DNA of 64,000 nt from Legionella steigerwaltii. GTDB taxonomy: Bacteria > Pseudomonadota > Gammaproteobacteria > Legionellales > Legionellaceae. The translations under genes and the position numbers were made by a program. Of the stretch, positions 9,605 through 18,614 are shown piece by piece. The stretch lies in contig NZ_LNYZ01000038.1 in NCBI RefSeq assembly GCF_001468065.1, forward strand, positions 168,368 through 232,367, read 5' to 3'. Numbering within the stretch: the stretch's first letter is position 1; each line of letters begins with the position of its first letter. The notes under the pieces were generated by a model, which was not told where the DNA came from, did no database searches, and saw only the letters and a program-made list of their open reading frames with translations.

Positions 9605-11506
9605 TTAAATAGTATTATTTACAATCCCTTTTTGCTCTTTCCTATTTATTATTACATTTGGAAGCAACCTGGCAGAGTTCATAATGAAAATTAGTTCTGA
9701 AGAAACATGAATAAAAGCAGCCAATGGCGGATTAAGAAAGCCAAAAGCCGCTAATAAAATACCCACCGTATCTACCAAAAGTGTGCCTGCAAAATTCGCC
9801 ATAATAATTTTGTAACATCTTCTTGCAATTCCAACTGTTTCAACAAATTTTGTTTCAACAAATTTGAATAAATCATTGCCTAATAATACAATGTCAGCGC
9901 TCTCTCGCGCCACATCCGTCCCAGTACCCATAGCAATACCCACATTTGCTTCAATTAATGCAGGCGCATCATTGATACCGTCACCAACCATCGCTATTTT
10001 TGCCTTTGCTAACATAAACTCTCGAATACGGATTGCTTTTTGCTCTGGAAGCAGTTCGGCTTCTACCTTGGCTACTCCAAGCTGCTTACCAATTTCCTGC
10101 GCAATCGTTAAGGTATCCCCGGTTAAAAGAATTGTGTTTAAACCCATTCTTTTTATTTCACTTATTGCTTCTCTGGCCTCTTTACGTATGATATCTGCAA
10201 TTCGTATTACACCGAGTAATTGATTATTACGCGCGACAAACACCTCAGATAAATAGTTCGGGCCTGGCTTAACGTCACTGATATTGATCTGTTCCTCTTG
10301 AAACAGAGCCAAATTACCAACAATAATTTTTTCTTGATTTGCCCAACAAATAATCCCTTTTCCAGGTTTATAATCGAAGTGTTCCGGTTCAATAATATCC
10401 AGATCTTGCTCGCTTGCTTTTTGCAAAATAGCTCTGGCGATTGAGTGTTCTGATAATCGTTCAGCAATAGCCGCAGCCTCAAGTACAGCCTGCTCAGTAA
10501 TGCCGGGCATAGGACAAACAGCAACAACAGAGGGTGCGCCATAAGTAAGGGTTCCTGTTTTATCAAAAACTACCGTATCCACTTTACTTAGCACTTCGAT
10601 ATATAAGCCACCTTTTATAATAACCCCCTTGCCCGCAGCTCTACCAATTGCTCCTAAAATAGCTAATGGAGTTCCCGCGGCTACGCCACATGCACCTGCT
10701 ACAATAATCACAGATATAGTTGAGCGGATATCATGAGTAAGAAAATAGGTGAGAAGTGCGGCACCAATAGCAAAATAAACAAGATAGCCTGCAAGACGAT
10801 CAGCTGTTTTCTGAATGGGAGCACGAGATTTTTCCGCCGCTTCAACTGCCTGAATAATTTTTCCAAAAGCCGTATCTTTACCAACTCGTTTTGTTTCCAC
10901 ATCAATGGCACCAGATTGATTGATAGATCCTGCGTAGACCTCAGATCCAGCAATTTTTTCTACTGGCATTGACTCACCTGTTATTGCAGATTGATCAACA
11001 AAAGTTAGTCCTCTAATAACAGTTCCATCTATTGGTATACGGGAACCCGGTTTAACAATAATAGTATCACCCGCTTTTATTTCCTCGATATTTTTTTTGC
11101 TCTCACCATTTTGGTGCCGAATGAATGCTTCTTTAGGCATGAAATCAAGAAGACTTTTTATAGCACGTCTGCCGCGCTCGATAGTAAGACCCTCTAGTAC
11201 TTCAGCAATTAATACAAAAAGTATAATCACTAATGCTGTAAATACTTCCCCAATAGCTAAAGCGGCTAGCAATGCAATTGTCATGGATAATTCCATAGTC
11301 ATTTTGCGTTCGCTTAAAGATGAAAATGCTTCCTTAAAAATAGGATACCCACCTATGAGTGCGGCAATAAAACCAATATATTTAAATGGTACAAATTGAG
11401 TCCCTAAAGGTGTCCAGCTCAATAGAAGAGAAATAAATACGAATCCTATGCGCAATCCCTCTACCAAAGTAAAAATATGGCTGTGATCATTATGTTCTTG
11501 ATTCAT
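9605..11506 (-). CDS. P1B-type heavy-metal ATPase with atypical GAC and SEHS motifs
   Basis: A 633-residue metal-translocating P-type ATPase with TGES, the phosphorylation site DKTGTLT, GDGINDAPAL and the C-terminal HVSS...NSARLLP helix pair. It has no HMA domain; a short His-rich start (HNDHSH) replaces it. The canonical CPC transport motif is GAC (VAGACGVAAGTPLA) and the SEHP motif is SEHS. A 15-bp tandem duplication gives KFVETKFVET near residue 550. The RcnR-like regulator upstream suggests Ni, Co, Zn or Cd, but the metal cannot be read from the sequence. Confidence 0.82.
   Translation of the reverse strand: MNQEHNDHSHIFTLVEGLRIGFVFISLLLSWTPLGTQFVPFKYIGFIAALIGGYPIFKEAFSSLSERKMTMELSMTIALLAALAIGEVFTALVIILFVLIAEVLEGLTIERGRRAIKSLLDFMPKEAFIRHQNGESKKNIEEIKAGDTIIVKPGSRIPIDGTVIRGLTFVDQSAITGESMPVEKIAGSEVYAGSINQSGAIDVETKRVGKDTAFGKIIQAVEAAEKSRAPIQKTADRLAGYLVYFAIGAALLTYFLTHDIRSTISVIIVAGACGVAAGTPLAILGAIGRAAGKGVIIKGGLYIEVLSKVDTVVFDKTGTLTYGAPSVVAVCPMPGITEQAVLEAAAIAERLSEHSIARAILQKASEQDLDIIEPEHFDYKPGKGIICWANQEKIIVGNLALFQEEQINISDVKPGPNYLSEVFVARNNQLLGVIRIADIIRKEAREAISEIKRMGLNTILLTGDTLTIAQEIGKQLGVAKVEAELLPEQKAIRIREFMLAKAKIAMVGDGINDAPALIEANVGIAMGTGTDVARESADIVLLGNDLFKFVETKFVETVGIARRCYKIIMANFAGTLLVDTVGILLAAFGFLNPPLAAFIHVSSELIFIMNSARLLPNVIINRKEQKGIVNNTI
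9837..9866 (-). repeat. 15-bp tandem duplication inside the ATPase gene
   Basis: GTTTCAACAAATTTT is followed directly by GTTTCAACAAATTTG on the + strand. It stays in frame and duplicates KFVET in the protein just before the last membrane helices. Confidence 0.8.
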
Positions 11507-11531
11507 TGACAGTTCCTCAATTTATTTAAAC

Positions 11532-11816
11532 TTACTTTAAATAGGTCTTAACAACATCCAATAATTGCTGAGCTGCTTGTGCTTGGCTTGATGATGGACT
11601 TTTATCAGGATCAACCAGATGATTACGTATGTGACCTTCGATAACTTCGGCCATCAAACCATTCATTGCACCACGACATGCAGCGATTAACTGCAAAACA
11701 CCGCCACAATCATTTTCTTCAGAATGCTCTAGCTTTTCTTTCAATGCATTCAGTTGGCCTTGAATACGGTTAATGCGATGAAGTAGCTTCTTTTTATCCC
11801 TTAATAAATGTGCCAT
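11532..11816 (-). CDS. CsoR/RcnR/FrmR-family metal-sensing repressor (RcnR-like)
   Basis: A 94-residue all-helical DUF156 repressor. The four positions that define sensing in this family read H3, C37, H62 and H66, which is the RcnR (Ni/Co) pattern rather than the Cu(I) Cys-His-Cys pattern. It lies 25 bp upstream of the ATPase gene on the same strand and most likely controls it. A perfect 13-bp palindrome directly upstream is the probable operator. Family is certain; the metal is inferred. Confidence 0.88.
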   Translation of the reverse strand: MAHLLRDKKKLLHRINRIQGQLNALKEKLEHSEENDCGGVLQLIAACRGAMNGLMAEVIEGHIRNHLVDPDKSPSSSQAQAAQQLLDVVKTYLK

Positions 11817-11833
11817 AAATTAAATCTCTAAAA

Positions 11834-11863
11834 ATGTATACTATACGTAGGTATAGTATACAT
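11834..11863 (-). promoter_or_regulatory. probable operator of the RcnR-like repressor
   Basis: ATGTATACTATAC and its exact reverse complement GTATAGTATACAT are separated by GTAG, 18 bp upstream of the repressor start. The ATACTATA...TATAGTAT core resembles sites used by FrmR/CsoR-class repressors. Autoregulation together with the ATPase gene is likely. Confidence 0.7.
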
Positions 11864-12156
11864 CAAAATTCTCAAAAAGATCTTAATAATTGCACCAGGG
11901 CTAAATAAGCCAATGGATGTGATGAAATGAAAAGGGAATCAAAACCTGAAGCCCTACCCAACTCGATCTGTTTTATTGATACTTGAATAACAAGTGGACG
12001 GAGGTCTGATTGCTCTACTTAACCAGAACCCCCTGGTGCATGATCTATTACAATACAGCTTTATTATCAGCACTTCTAAAGCAGGCTCAACAAGGTGGTG
12101 AAGGGTCCTTATACAACGAAATGGAATTACCCCCTTATAAGGCAGTGGGTACTGCT
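11864..12156. other. intergenic stretch with no supported gene
   Basis: An 85-codon + strand ORF starts at 12010 and contains a faintly ankyrin-like line (LRFNNIEVVAALV), but it lacks a ribosome site and runs into the permease remnant on the other strand. It may be the end of a lost gene. Nothing else was seen. Confidence 0.3.
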
Positions 12157-12486
12157 TTAAGATTCAATAATATAGAAGTTGTTGCGGCACTTGTTTACTG
12201 TAGGCCAAACGTTAATAATACAGGTTCTAAAATTCCGCCAAATCCAATCATCTTTTACCAATCCTGAATGATGCCAACCGTGGTCTTTAATTAAGCAGGT
12301 TACAATCAATCCTATACCACTACCAACATATAATAATCCAACAAGTTCTTTGGCAAAAGGTATGCAACCACCAAAAACACAGCGGCACCCAGAGCCGCAA
12401 ACGTTGGAGATATGATTCGTAAGTACATCAGCTAACCCTCGACCCTCTAACTCTAAATGACACCACTTTAATCTTTTGCTCAACAC
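12157..12486 (-). pseudogene. remnant of an EamA/DMT-family permease
   Basis: The minus strand encodes FGGCIPFAK, then ELVGLLYVGSGIGLIVTCL and later DDWIWRNF, matching the start of EamA-type permeases (FGASTPFAK, LLAGLLYLGSGIGL, DWPWL). The preceding residues (SPTFAALGAAVF) are in another frame, so a frameshift lies near 12375. About ten residues are missing between PFAK and ELVG, and no later helices remain. The family comes from recalled patterns; decay is clear from the frame change. Confidence 0.55.
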
Positions 12487-12569
12487 CTGGAATAGTACAA
12501 GACAAGGCTCATAATCAGAGTTGATTTAAAATAAAAAGCTCAAATTTCAATATTAATTGTCCACTTCTC

Positions 12570-15200
12570 TTACAATAACAGGGTAAGGCCAAATGTTACC
12601 GTATCTTGACTGGCTGCTTCCCCATTAATTATTTGTATGTTTTTAAAAGCGCCATAATCTTGCTCATGTTCGTATTCAACATTAATATTTAATCCAGGAG
12701 CCAGCCGATAATAAGGCCTGACAATATAGCGCATTTGATTGAGTCCATTACCGATATTGGCTTGAATGACTGTTTTCGAAGCCAGAATACTGCGTACCCC
12801 TGCCCTAATAAAAAAGTTATTGGTGATCTGGGTATCTCGCGATAACTCCAAATCCAGTTTAGCACTTCCATTGTAGTAATAGCCTCGAAGATTGGTATCG
12901 ATAAAATAAGGCATTAACCCTTCAATACCAATACCTGGCTGCCAATAGGGTGTATTTGCTGGTTTATTGGTATAATTAGCACCTGCTTTAATCGCCCAAA
13001 ACTGGCTGATTAAATGCCAATAAAAAATATCAATGTCAGCACTTTCAACCTTTCCCTTCAACAATTCCGCATCATTGACGAATAATTCAAGCTTATGATA
13101 ATCAGGACCATATAAACCCTTGTAATTTAGGCGTTGTGCATTATGAAACGGATCAGCACCAGCATCGATAAATGAGGCGCGCCATAAACCTGCAGGATGG
13201 ACCATCGGATACTTCACCAAGGAAGAATCGATAGGCATGGTTTCATCCACTCGTACAATGGGACGATTGTAATAAGGCGTTTGTTTTATAATATTTTGCG
13301 GCTTTCTTTTACCCTGTGTAATTTCTATTAATGTAGAATATTGAAACACACGCGACATCCCAGTCATCATATGATAAAGAAAATGACAGTGAAAAAACCA
13401 TTGGCCACTGGCATCGGTGTCAACATCCGCGGTTATCGTAGCACCTGGTGGCACATCAATCGTATGCAATAAAGGATCGTAGGCATCATTCCCCTTGCGC
13501 AAAATAAACCAATGACCATGAATGTGCATGGGATGATGCATCATGGATGTGTTGGTAAATACAAACCGATAGCGTTTCCCAGGATCTAAACGTATGGGTT
13601 TCGCTTTATAAGCAGGAACTCCATTGATAAACCAAATAAATCGATCCATATACCCAAACAACTCCATATTGATTACATGCGCTACTGGAGTATTCGGATC
13701 ATTTGTTTTCACTGCGGCAATCATGGGCTGATATTTTGTGCCCATTGAAGTTTTGTAAGAGGAGTTGGGTGGCTCCATCTTGTCTCCAATAATAGTTGGC
13801 TCCGTGGGCATCTTCATGCTGGAATCCATCTTCATGTTGGAATCCATCTTCATGTTGGAGTCCATCTTCATGTTGGAGTCCATTTTCATGTTGGAGTCCA
13901 TTTTCATGTTGGAGTCCATTTTCATGTTGGAGTCCATTTTCATGTTGGAGTCCATTTTCATGTTGGGCATAGACGATGAATTATTTGCTCCCTTAACGTG
14001 TGATTTTTTCTTGTCCATTTCATGAGACATTGAACTCATGTTCATTTTAAGAGCATGTCTTCTCTCTTTTGTCTTAGTGGCTGATTTTGCTGTCTGAGGT
14101 AAAGTACCTTGATTCATATTCCCCATCATCATGGCCATCATATCTCGAGTAACTGGCAATGGCTCAGGAAATGGAGGTACTTTTGAATAATCTACAGAAT
14201 GTTGCGAAGAGGTCACTAAGGCACCGTATGCAGCCCCTACTGTATCTAAGGATTCTGCATAAATGATGTAGGGTGTGTTTTTTTGAATTTTAACAAGCAC
14301 ATCATAGGTTTCACCTGATGCAATGGCAAAATCTTTAATCATATAGGGTCTCACATCATTCCCTTCGGCGTGCACCATCTGCATTTCAGACTCAGGAATT
14401 TTTACACGAAAAATGGTGCTTCCTCCAGCACCTATAAAGCGTAACCGTACCACATCCCCTTGCTTCACCAAAGCAGTCCAAGGTTTGAATTTGGGTTGAC
14501 CATTGAGTAAAAATGCATCATAAGCAACATCACTAAAATCATAAATACTCATGCGCATTTGTTGCATCATTTTGTAGTCATTAAACAATCGCTTACGTTC
14601 CTCTGCGGAGCCTTTTTTATAATCATGCATAAATTTTAATAAAGAGGGCTGCAGCGGAAATCGCGGAGAATAATAATCCCCTTCTTTCTTTAGATTTTTT
14701 AAAATCTGCTCTGGTTTGGTATTACTCCAATCGGATAACACCACAACAAAATCTTTCGTGTATTTATATTTGGGTGCCTTAATCGGGTCGATGACGAAGG
14801 CACCATATAAGCCCTGTTGTTCTTGTAATTCAGAGTGTGCATGGTACCAATACGTTCCTGATTGCTTGAGTACAAACTGATAATGAAATACACCTCCTGA
14901 TGGAATCGCTTTTTGACTCACATGCTCCACACCATCCATTTGCCAAGGAACTAAAACACCATGCCAATGAATTGTTGTGGGTTTATCCAAATGATTGTAT
15001 ACATTAATAGTGACCTTATCGCCTTCCTTAAAGTGTAGTGTTGGTGCTGGAATCTGATTATTTACCGCAATCGCAACTCGAGATTTTCCAGCAAAATGAA
15101 CGGTCTTGTAGCCCACAACTAAATCAACAACACGCTGGGCAGAAAACACATTGGTCATCACCAAAAGACTGGTGAGAAATACACTTATTTTTTTCAGCAC
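12570..15200 (-). CDS. Periplasmic multicopper oxidase (CopA/PcoA-like) fused to a CopB-like beta-barrel
   Basis: The N-terminal ~640 residues are a three-domain multicopper oxidase with all four copper-ligand segments (IHWHG, YWYHAHS, HPMHIHGHW, FFHCHFLYHMM). Between domains lies a Met-rich linker with eight NMKMDS units and MxM copper-binding pattern. The last ~210 residues (from about WRASFIDAG) match CopB/PcoB, an outer-membrane copper-resistance barrel. The GTG at 15200 is preferred: it follows a GGGAGA ribosome site and begins the signal peptide (LKKISVFLTSLLVMTNVFSA). An ATG at 15269 adds 23 residues. It probably oxidises Cu(I) and binds copper. Confidence 0.85.
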   Translation of the reverse strand: MLKKISVFLTSLLVMTNVFSAQRVVDLVVGYKTVHFAGKSRVAIAVNNQIPAPTLHFKEGDKVTINVYNHLDKPTTIHWHGVLVPWQMDGVEHVSQKAIPSGGVFHYQFVLKQSGTYWYHAHSELQEQQGLYGAFVIDPIKAPKYKYTKDFVVVLSDWSNTKPEQILKNLKKEGDYYSPRFPLQPSLLKFMHDYKKGSAEERKRLFNDYKMMQQMRMSIYDFSDVAYDAFLLNGQPKFKPWTALVKQGDVVRLRFIGAGGSTIFRVKIPESEMQMVHAEGNDVRPYMIKDFAIASGETYDVLVKIQKNTPYIIYAESLDTVGAAYGALVTSSQHSVDYSKVPPFPEPLPVTRDMMAMMMGNMNQGTLPQTAKSATKTKERRHALKMNMSSMSHEMDKKKSHVKGANNSSSMPNMKMDSNMKMDSNMKMDSNMKMDSNMKMDSNMKMDSNMKMDSNMKMDSSMKMPTEPTIIGDKMEPPNSSYKTSMGTKYQPMIAAVKTNDPNTPVAHVINMELFGYMDRFIWFINGVPAYKAKPIRLDPGKRYRFVFTNTSMMHHPMHIHGHWFILRKGNDAYDPLLHTIDVPPGATITADVDTDASGQWFFHCHFLYHMMTGMSRVFQYSTLIEITQGKRKPQNIIKQTPYYNRPIVRVDETMPIDSSLVKYPMVHPAGLWRASFIDAGADPFHNAQRLNYKGLYGPDYHKLELFVNDAELLKGKVESADIDIFYWHLISQFWAIKAGANYTNKPANTPYWQPGIGIEGLMPYFIDTNLRGYYYNGSAKLDLELSRDTQITNNFFIRAGVRSILASKTVIQANIGNGLNQMRYIVRPYYRLAPGLNINVEYEHEQDYGAFKNIQIINGEAASQDTVTFGLTLLL
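13812..13973 (-). repeat. 18-bp coding tandem repeat (NMKMDS units)
   Basis: Nine near-identical 18-bp units (TTCATGTTGGAGTCCATT on the + strand; eight full NMKMDS plus one variant SMKMPT). The units at one end differ by one or two bases while the inner ones are identical, as expected of a minisatellite changing copy number by slippage. All units keep the reading frame. Confidence 0.95.
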
Positions 15201-15281
15201 AATCCATTCTCCCTTCTTATTCTTCAATGATTGCGTTTTAAGATGTTTATTAAGAAAAAATCGACGCACTTTTCATGGGCT

Positions 15282-15779
15282 TTATTCATGATGATGTTCG
15301 GTTTCACCTTCGGTACTTGGTAGCGACAAGACACCCAATCCATGGCGATACACAAGCTCCCCACCACGCCAGGCTGTAGAGAGCAACAAACCCTGAACAA
15401 GAAACATTGCGACAAGGAACGTAAGAGTCATTGCTTTTTGCTTGTAATAGCGCCATAAAGACCAAATTGCAACAAGCCACATGGCAAAAGCAGTAGACAA
15501 TGCCCAATTGCGATGGTTCATCATGGCCATGTGTGCTGGCTCATCATGCTTCACTGTATAATAAGCATAAAAACCGGCAATAACCGTCAAAATCGTCACT
15601 AAAGCCGCACACCATAAACACCAACGGCCAACAACTTCAAATTCTAACGTCATTTTATCCGAGACAAGAGGCGTGGATTTAGATAAATACGTAAGTAGGT
15701 AAAAACCAAATGATGTAGTAAATAATGCGACGGTAAAATGCACCAAAATCGGATGCCAATTGGGGAGTATTTCAAACAT
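15282..15779 (-). CDS. DUF2231 membrane protein
   Basis: A 165-residue inner-membrane protein with four hydrophobic segments and the DUF2231 opening (LPNWHPILVHFTVALF), a later MMNHRNWALST and a C-terminal GxxVYRHG followed by a His-rich tail (HHHE). DUF2231 proteins are often found beside metal-handling or cytochrome genes; a haem or metal role is suggested by the conserved histidines but not proven. It lies just upstream of the oxidase on the same strand and is probably co-transcribed. Confidence 0.8.
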   Translation of the reverse strand: MFEILPNWHPILVHFTVALFTTSFGFYLLTYLSKSTPLVSDKMTLEFEVVGRWCLWCAALVTILTVIAGFYAYYTVKHDEPAHMAMMNHRNWALSTAFAMWLVAIWSLWRYYKQKAMTLTFLVAMFLVQGLLLSTAWRGGELVYRHGLGVLSLPSTEGETEHHHE

Positions 15780-15933
15780 TATAAAATCCTTTTTATCATG
15801 GTCTAACTTATCATACTGAGAACAATTTCATTTTGCATTCATTATGGATAACCTAAGTGGTACCTTTGAGAATAAAAATTAGCATTTTAACTCCTACATA
15901 ATTCATGCAGCACCGATAGGATTTCTTTGTCAT

Positions 15934-16293
15934 TTACTTACACCGATAAGCCTTACCCTCTAAAGTATGTTTATCGACTAAATGTGTTTTAGGATTACCA
16001 CTAAAAGTTGATTTATCTTTTGTAATAACTAACGTATCGCCTCCTAACTCGGCGGTATTATTTTTCAAAGTATTTAATTCGTCCTGATAAAGATGCTCAT
16101 GGGATTGATAAGATTGACTAACGCCATTCACATCATAGGCAACCACTTTGCCCAAATCGGAGCAATGCTTCATATTGTTGCTCGGTGGAGCAACCCTGAT
16201 ATGCTGTGCTTCAGGCAATAAAGGTACATTTTTACTGCAACCAACGAATCCAAGAACTAGAAAAGGTACGACATAGCGGCTTATGGTGTTCAT
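15934..16293 (-). CDS. DUF4156-like lipoprotein (short paralogue)
   Basis: A 119-residue lipoprotein with lipobox cysteine C19 (GFVGC). The mature part has HCSDLGKVV, a NNTAELGGDTLVI segment and a terminal Cys in GKAYRC, parallel to the protein at 9075-9542. The family (DUF4156) is usually an envelope lipoprotein of unknown function. A purine-rich ribosome site (GAGGGGAAAAG) precedes the ATG. The gene follows a 14-bp hairpin in the upstream gap. Confidence 0.68.
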   Translation of the reverse strand: MNTISRYVVPFLVLGFVGCSKNVPLLPEAQHIRVAPPSNNMKHCSDLGKVVAYDVNGVSQSYQSHEHLYQDELNTLKNNTAELGGDTLVITKDKSTFSGNPKTHLVDKHTLEGKAYRCK

Positions 16294-16664
16294 TTACTCT
16301 TTTCCCCTCTACATTTAAAATTGTTCTAATTGACTCTGGCCATTAGGGCACAATTTTCTTGGAAAAAATAGCTTTTTCCAAGAAAACCACTGCCTTTAAC
16401 AGTAATAGTAAAACCAATCTTACTGAATGCATAATAGACTTAACCATACTGATTTAATTATTATTGGCAGCTTGAACGGGATCGGTGGAAAAAACCTACT
16501 TGCGTGTATTGACACATCAGATAATTTTTTACTCCATTTATTCTGTTGCTGCGGGATTCTTAGTCGTCCATTATAATTTTTTATTGAAAATTGATAAATG
16601 AGCTGTGCCTAAAAAATACAACCCGTTCTTAAATAATAAGGTCACCTAAAAACATGCGCTGCCT
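16294..16664. other. intergenic region with a strong hairpin, no gene
   Basis: No coding frame with a ribosome site is visible. The notable element is the 14-bp perfect inverted repeat at 16354-16386. The remaining sequence is AT-rich and probably holds the promoter of the lipoprotein gene. Confidence 0.5.
16354..16386 (-). terminator. perfect 14-bp inverted repeat
   Basis: TTTTCTTGGAAAAA and TTTTTCCAAGAAAA are separated by 5 nt (ATAGC). It could be a rho-independent terminator for the chemoreceptor gene to its right or a regulator site in front of the lipoprotein gene. The stem is A/T-rich, with only two consecutive G:C pairs (GG/CC) in its centre. Confidence 0.5.
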
Positions 16665-18524
16665 TCAAACTTTATATAAATTGATGTCTTCCTTTAAATG
16701 TTTGGCAATATCATCCAAATTATGAATAAATGCCATCATCTCTTTAATGCCGCTTGAAAAGGTTGAAGTGGTACGATTAATTTCATTCATACTTTCAACA
16801 ATTTGTTCAATACCTACAGCTTCCTGCCGTATAGCCACCTCGATGTGTTGACTGGAAATAGATGCTTCATGAATCATTTGGCTGAGCGCTTGAATGACTT
16901 GGCCTGCTTTTTCGATAAGTTGTGTTCCTGAATCAAGAGTTTTTGTTCCTTCTTCCGTAACGGTAACGGCTTTTTCTGTAGTTCGTCGGATGTCCTCAAG
17001 AATTTTTTGTACTTGTACTGTCGATTGTTCTGATTGTTCGGCAAGATGTCTTACTTCATTAGCTACTGCAGCAAAACCTTTTCCTGCCTCACCTGCTTTT
17101 GATGCTTCAATTGAAGCATTCAATGCCAGCATTTTTGATTGTTGGGCCAAAGTATTGACCACCGATGTGATGTCGCCAATTTGTTGGGTGTGATTACTTA
17201 GATCAAGAATGGTTTGCGCAATAAGCTTCATTTTTTCTTCTGAATCTTTGAATCCTTGAATACTTTTCTGGACCGACTCTCTACCTCGTTTTCCTTGTTC
17301 ATAGGTATTTTTAGCCACTTCTTTCAGCGCTTGTGCTTTGGTCATCGTTTCTTTTGAGCTTTTATCAATTTCTTCCAGCGAAGCACTGATTTCATTAATT
17401 GCAGTTGCTTGGGAGGTAATACTTTCTGCTTGTTGATTAGCAGACGTAATGACCGTCCCAACCATAGTTACGATATTATTACTTACTTTGGTGATTTTTT
17501 GGGTAATAGATGCCAAACCATTGGTCATCGAATTTAAATCGTTACCCAGCTCGTGTAAAATACCTTCTTTATCAACTTCAAGACGCTCTCGAAGATCTCC
17601 TGCAGCAACTTTACTGCTGTATTCTCTAAATTTTTTCGATGCATTAACGAGTTTTTCAAATAATTCTCGAGATTCTTCTTCTTTAGTACGAAGAATTTCT
17701 TCATTTTTTCTAATGGCTTCTTGCATGGCTTTGAGCGATAGAAGCAATTTACCTAATTTGCCTGCCGATTGAATTTGGATCACGACATCACGCTCTCCTG
17801 CAGCAATTCGTTCGGCTATATCAATCGCTTTATCTACTGGAATTGCTATAGCTCGTTGGGTTGTGTAAGGCACAACAAGGGTTAAAACAATGGCTAAAAT
17901 GAGTAGCCAAAAGGCTGATTTTTTTAAGGAAATTAGGCTGTTATCTATTGTATTTACATTCTTTTCTATTTCACGTGCTAAGTCGCTGAATAATCCACCA
18001 GTTCTTTTGCCGGTCTCTTCATAATAAGGACCATCAATGATATTGATCATTGATTTTTCAAAAGCTCTTGTCTTATTTCTGCTGTTTTCTACATTATCTG
18101 GATTATTCGGGTCTCGAGAAGCATTGAGTACTGACGCTTGAGCTTGATAAAAAGGCAAATATAATTCTTGTAGCTTGCTCCACTCATGCCGTAGTTTTGG
18201 ATCATCTAATTTGCGTATGACTCGATCCCACTGATCTCTAACATGAGTGATTTCATTCCAGATATGAGCAAAATAAACTTTATCCTTTGGATCTCCAGTC
18301 ATTGCCCAATGTTCAAGAATGTCCTGAGCTTGATAAATTTGACTATCAAGGATTGGTGGTAAATTTTCACTATGAATTTTATGTGTGAGATCAATCACAT
18401 CATTTACTTTAGGTAATAACAGCATAATTAATATCAATAAAGGCAAACTAAGAGCCATAAATCCAATCAGCAATCGGGCCCCTATACTGATTACAAAACC
18501 TTGTTTCTTGGTCGCAGTTTCCAT
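16665..18524 (-). CDS. Methyl-accepting chemotaxis-type receptor
   Basis: A 619-residue protein: TM1 at about 12-38, a ~160-residue helical periplasmic sensor (DILEHWAMTGDPKDKVYF...), TM2 at about 203-222, HAMP domains (AIPVDKAIDIAERIAAGERD and a second around 300), and a long signalling coiled coil. The hairpin tip is recognisable around NTLAQQSKMLALNASIEASKAGEAGKGFAAVANEVRHLAEQS (given here only as landmarks). No cheA or cheW gene is in the window, so its partner is unknown. A GGAG site lies before the ATG. The sensor may respond to metals given the island. Confidence 0.88.
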   Translation of the reverse strand: METATKKQGFVISIGARLLIGFMALSLPLLILIMLLLPKVNDVIDLTHKIHSENLPPILDSQIYQAQDILEHWAMTGDPKDKVYFAHIWNEITHVRDQWDRVIRKLDDPKLRHEWSKLQELYLPFYQAQASVLNASRDPNNPDNVENSRNKTRAFEKSMINIIDGPYYEETGKRTGGLFSDLAREIEKNVNTIDNSLISLKKSAFWLLILAIVLTLVVPYTTQRAIAIPVDKAIDIAERIAAGERDVVIQIQSAGKLGKLLLSLKAMQEAIRKNEEILRTKEEESRELFEKLVNASKKFREYSSKVAAGDLRERLEVDKEGILHELGNDLNSMTNGLASITQKITKVSNNIVTMVGTVITSANQQAESITSQATAINEISASLEEIDKSSKETMTKAQALKEVAKNTYEQGKRGRESVQKSIQGFKDSEEKMKLIAQTILDLSNHTQQIGDITSVVNTLAQQSKMLALNASIEASKAGEAGKGFAAVANEVRHLAEQSEQSTVQVQKILEDIRRTTEKAVTVTEEGTKTLDSGTQLIEKAGQVIQALSQMIHEASISSQHIEVAIRQEAVGIEQIVESMNEINRTTSTFSSGIKEMMAFIHNLDDIAKHLKEDINLYKV

Positions 18525-18614
18525 GAACGACTCCTATTCCATCTTAATTCTTAAAGATTAGCAGTAATGATGGTTTAATCCGAAGCTCATCAAAGAGCAG
18601 TTCTTATTAGAAAC

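Noticed and set aside
12010..12267. Possible ankyrin-repeat gene
   Set aside because: Only one short line resembles a repeat and the ORF overlaps the permease fossil; kept only as an intergenic note.
13812..13973. CRISPR-like array
   Set aside because: Units are contiguous 18-mers without spacers and lie in a coding frame.
13765..14025. Plus-strand ORF of repeated MLESIF units
   Set aside because: It is the antisense of the NMKMDS minisatellite in the multicopper oxidase gene; no ribosome site or independent composition.
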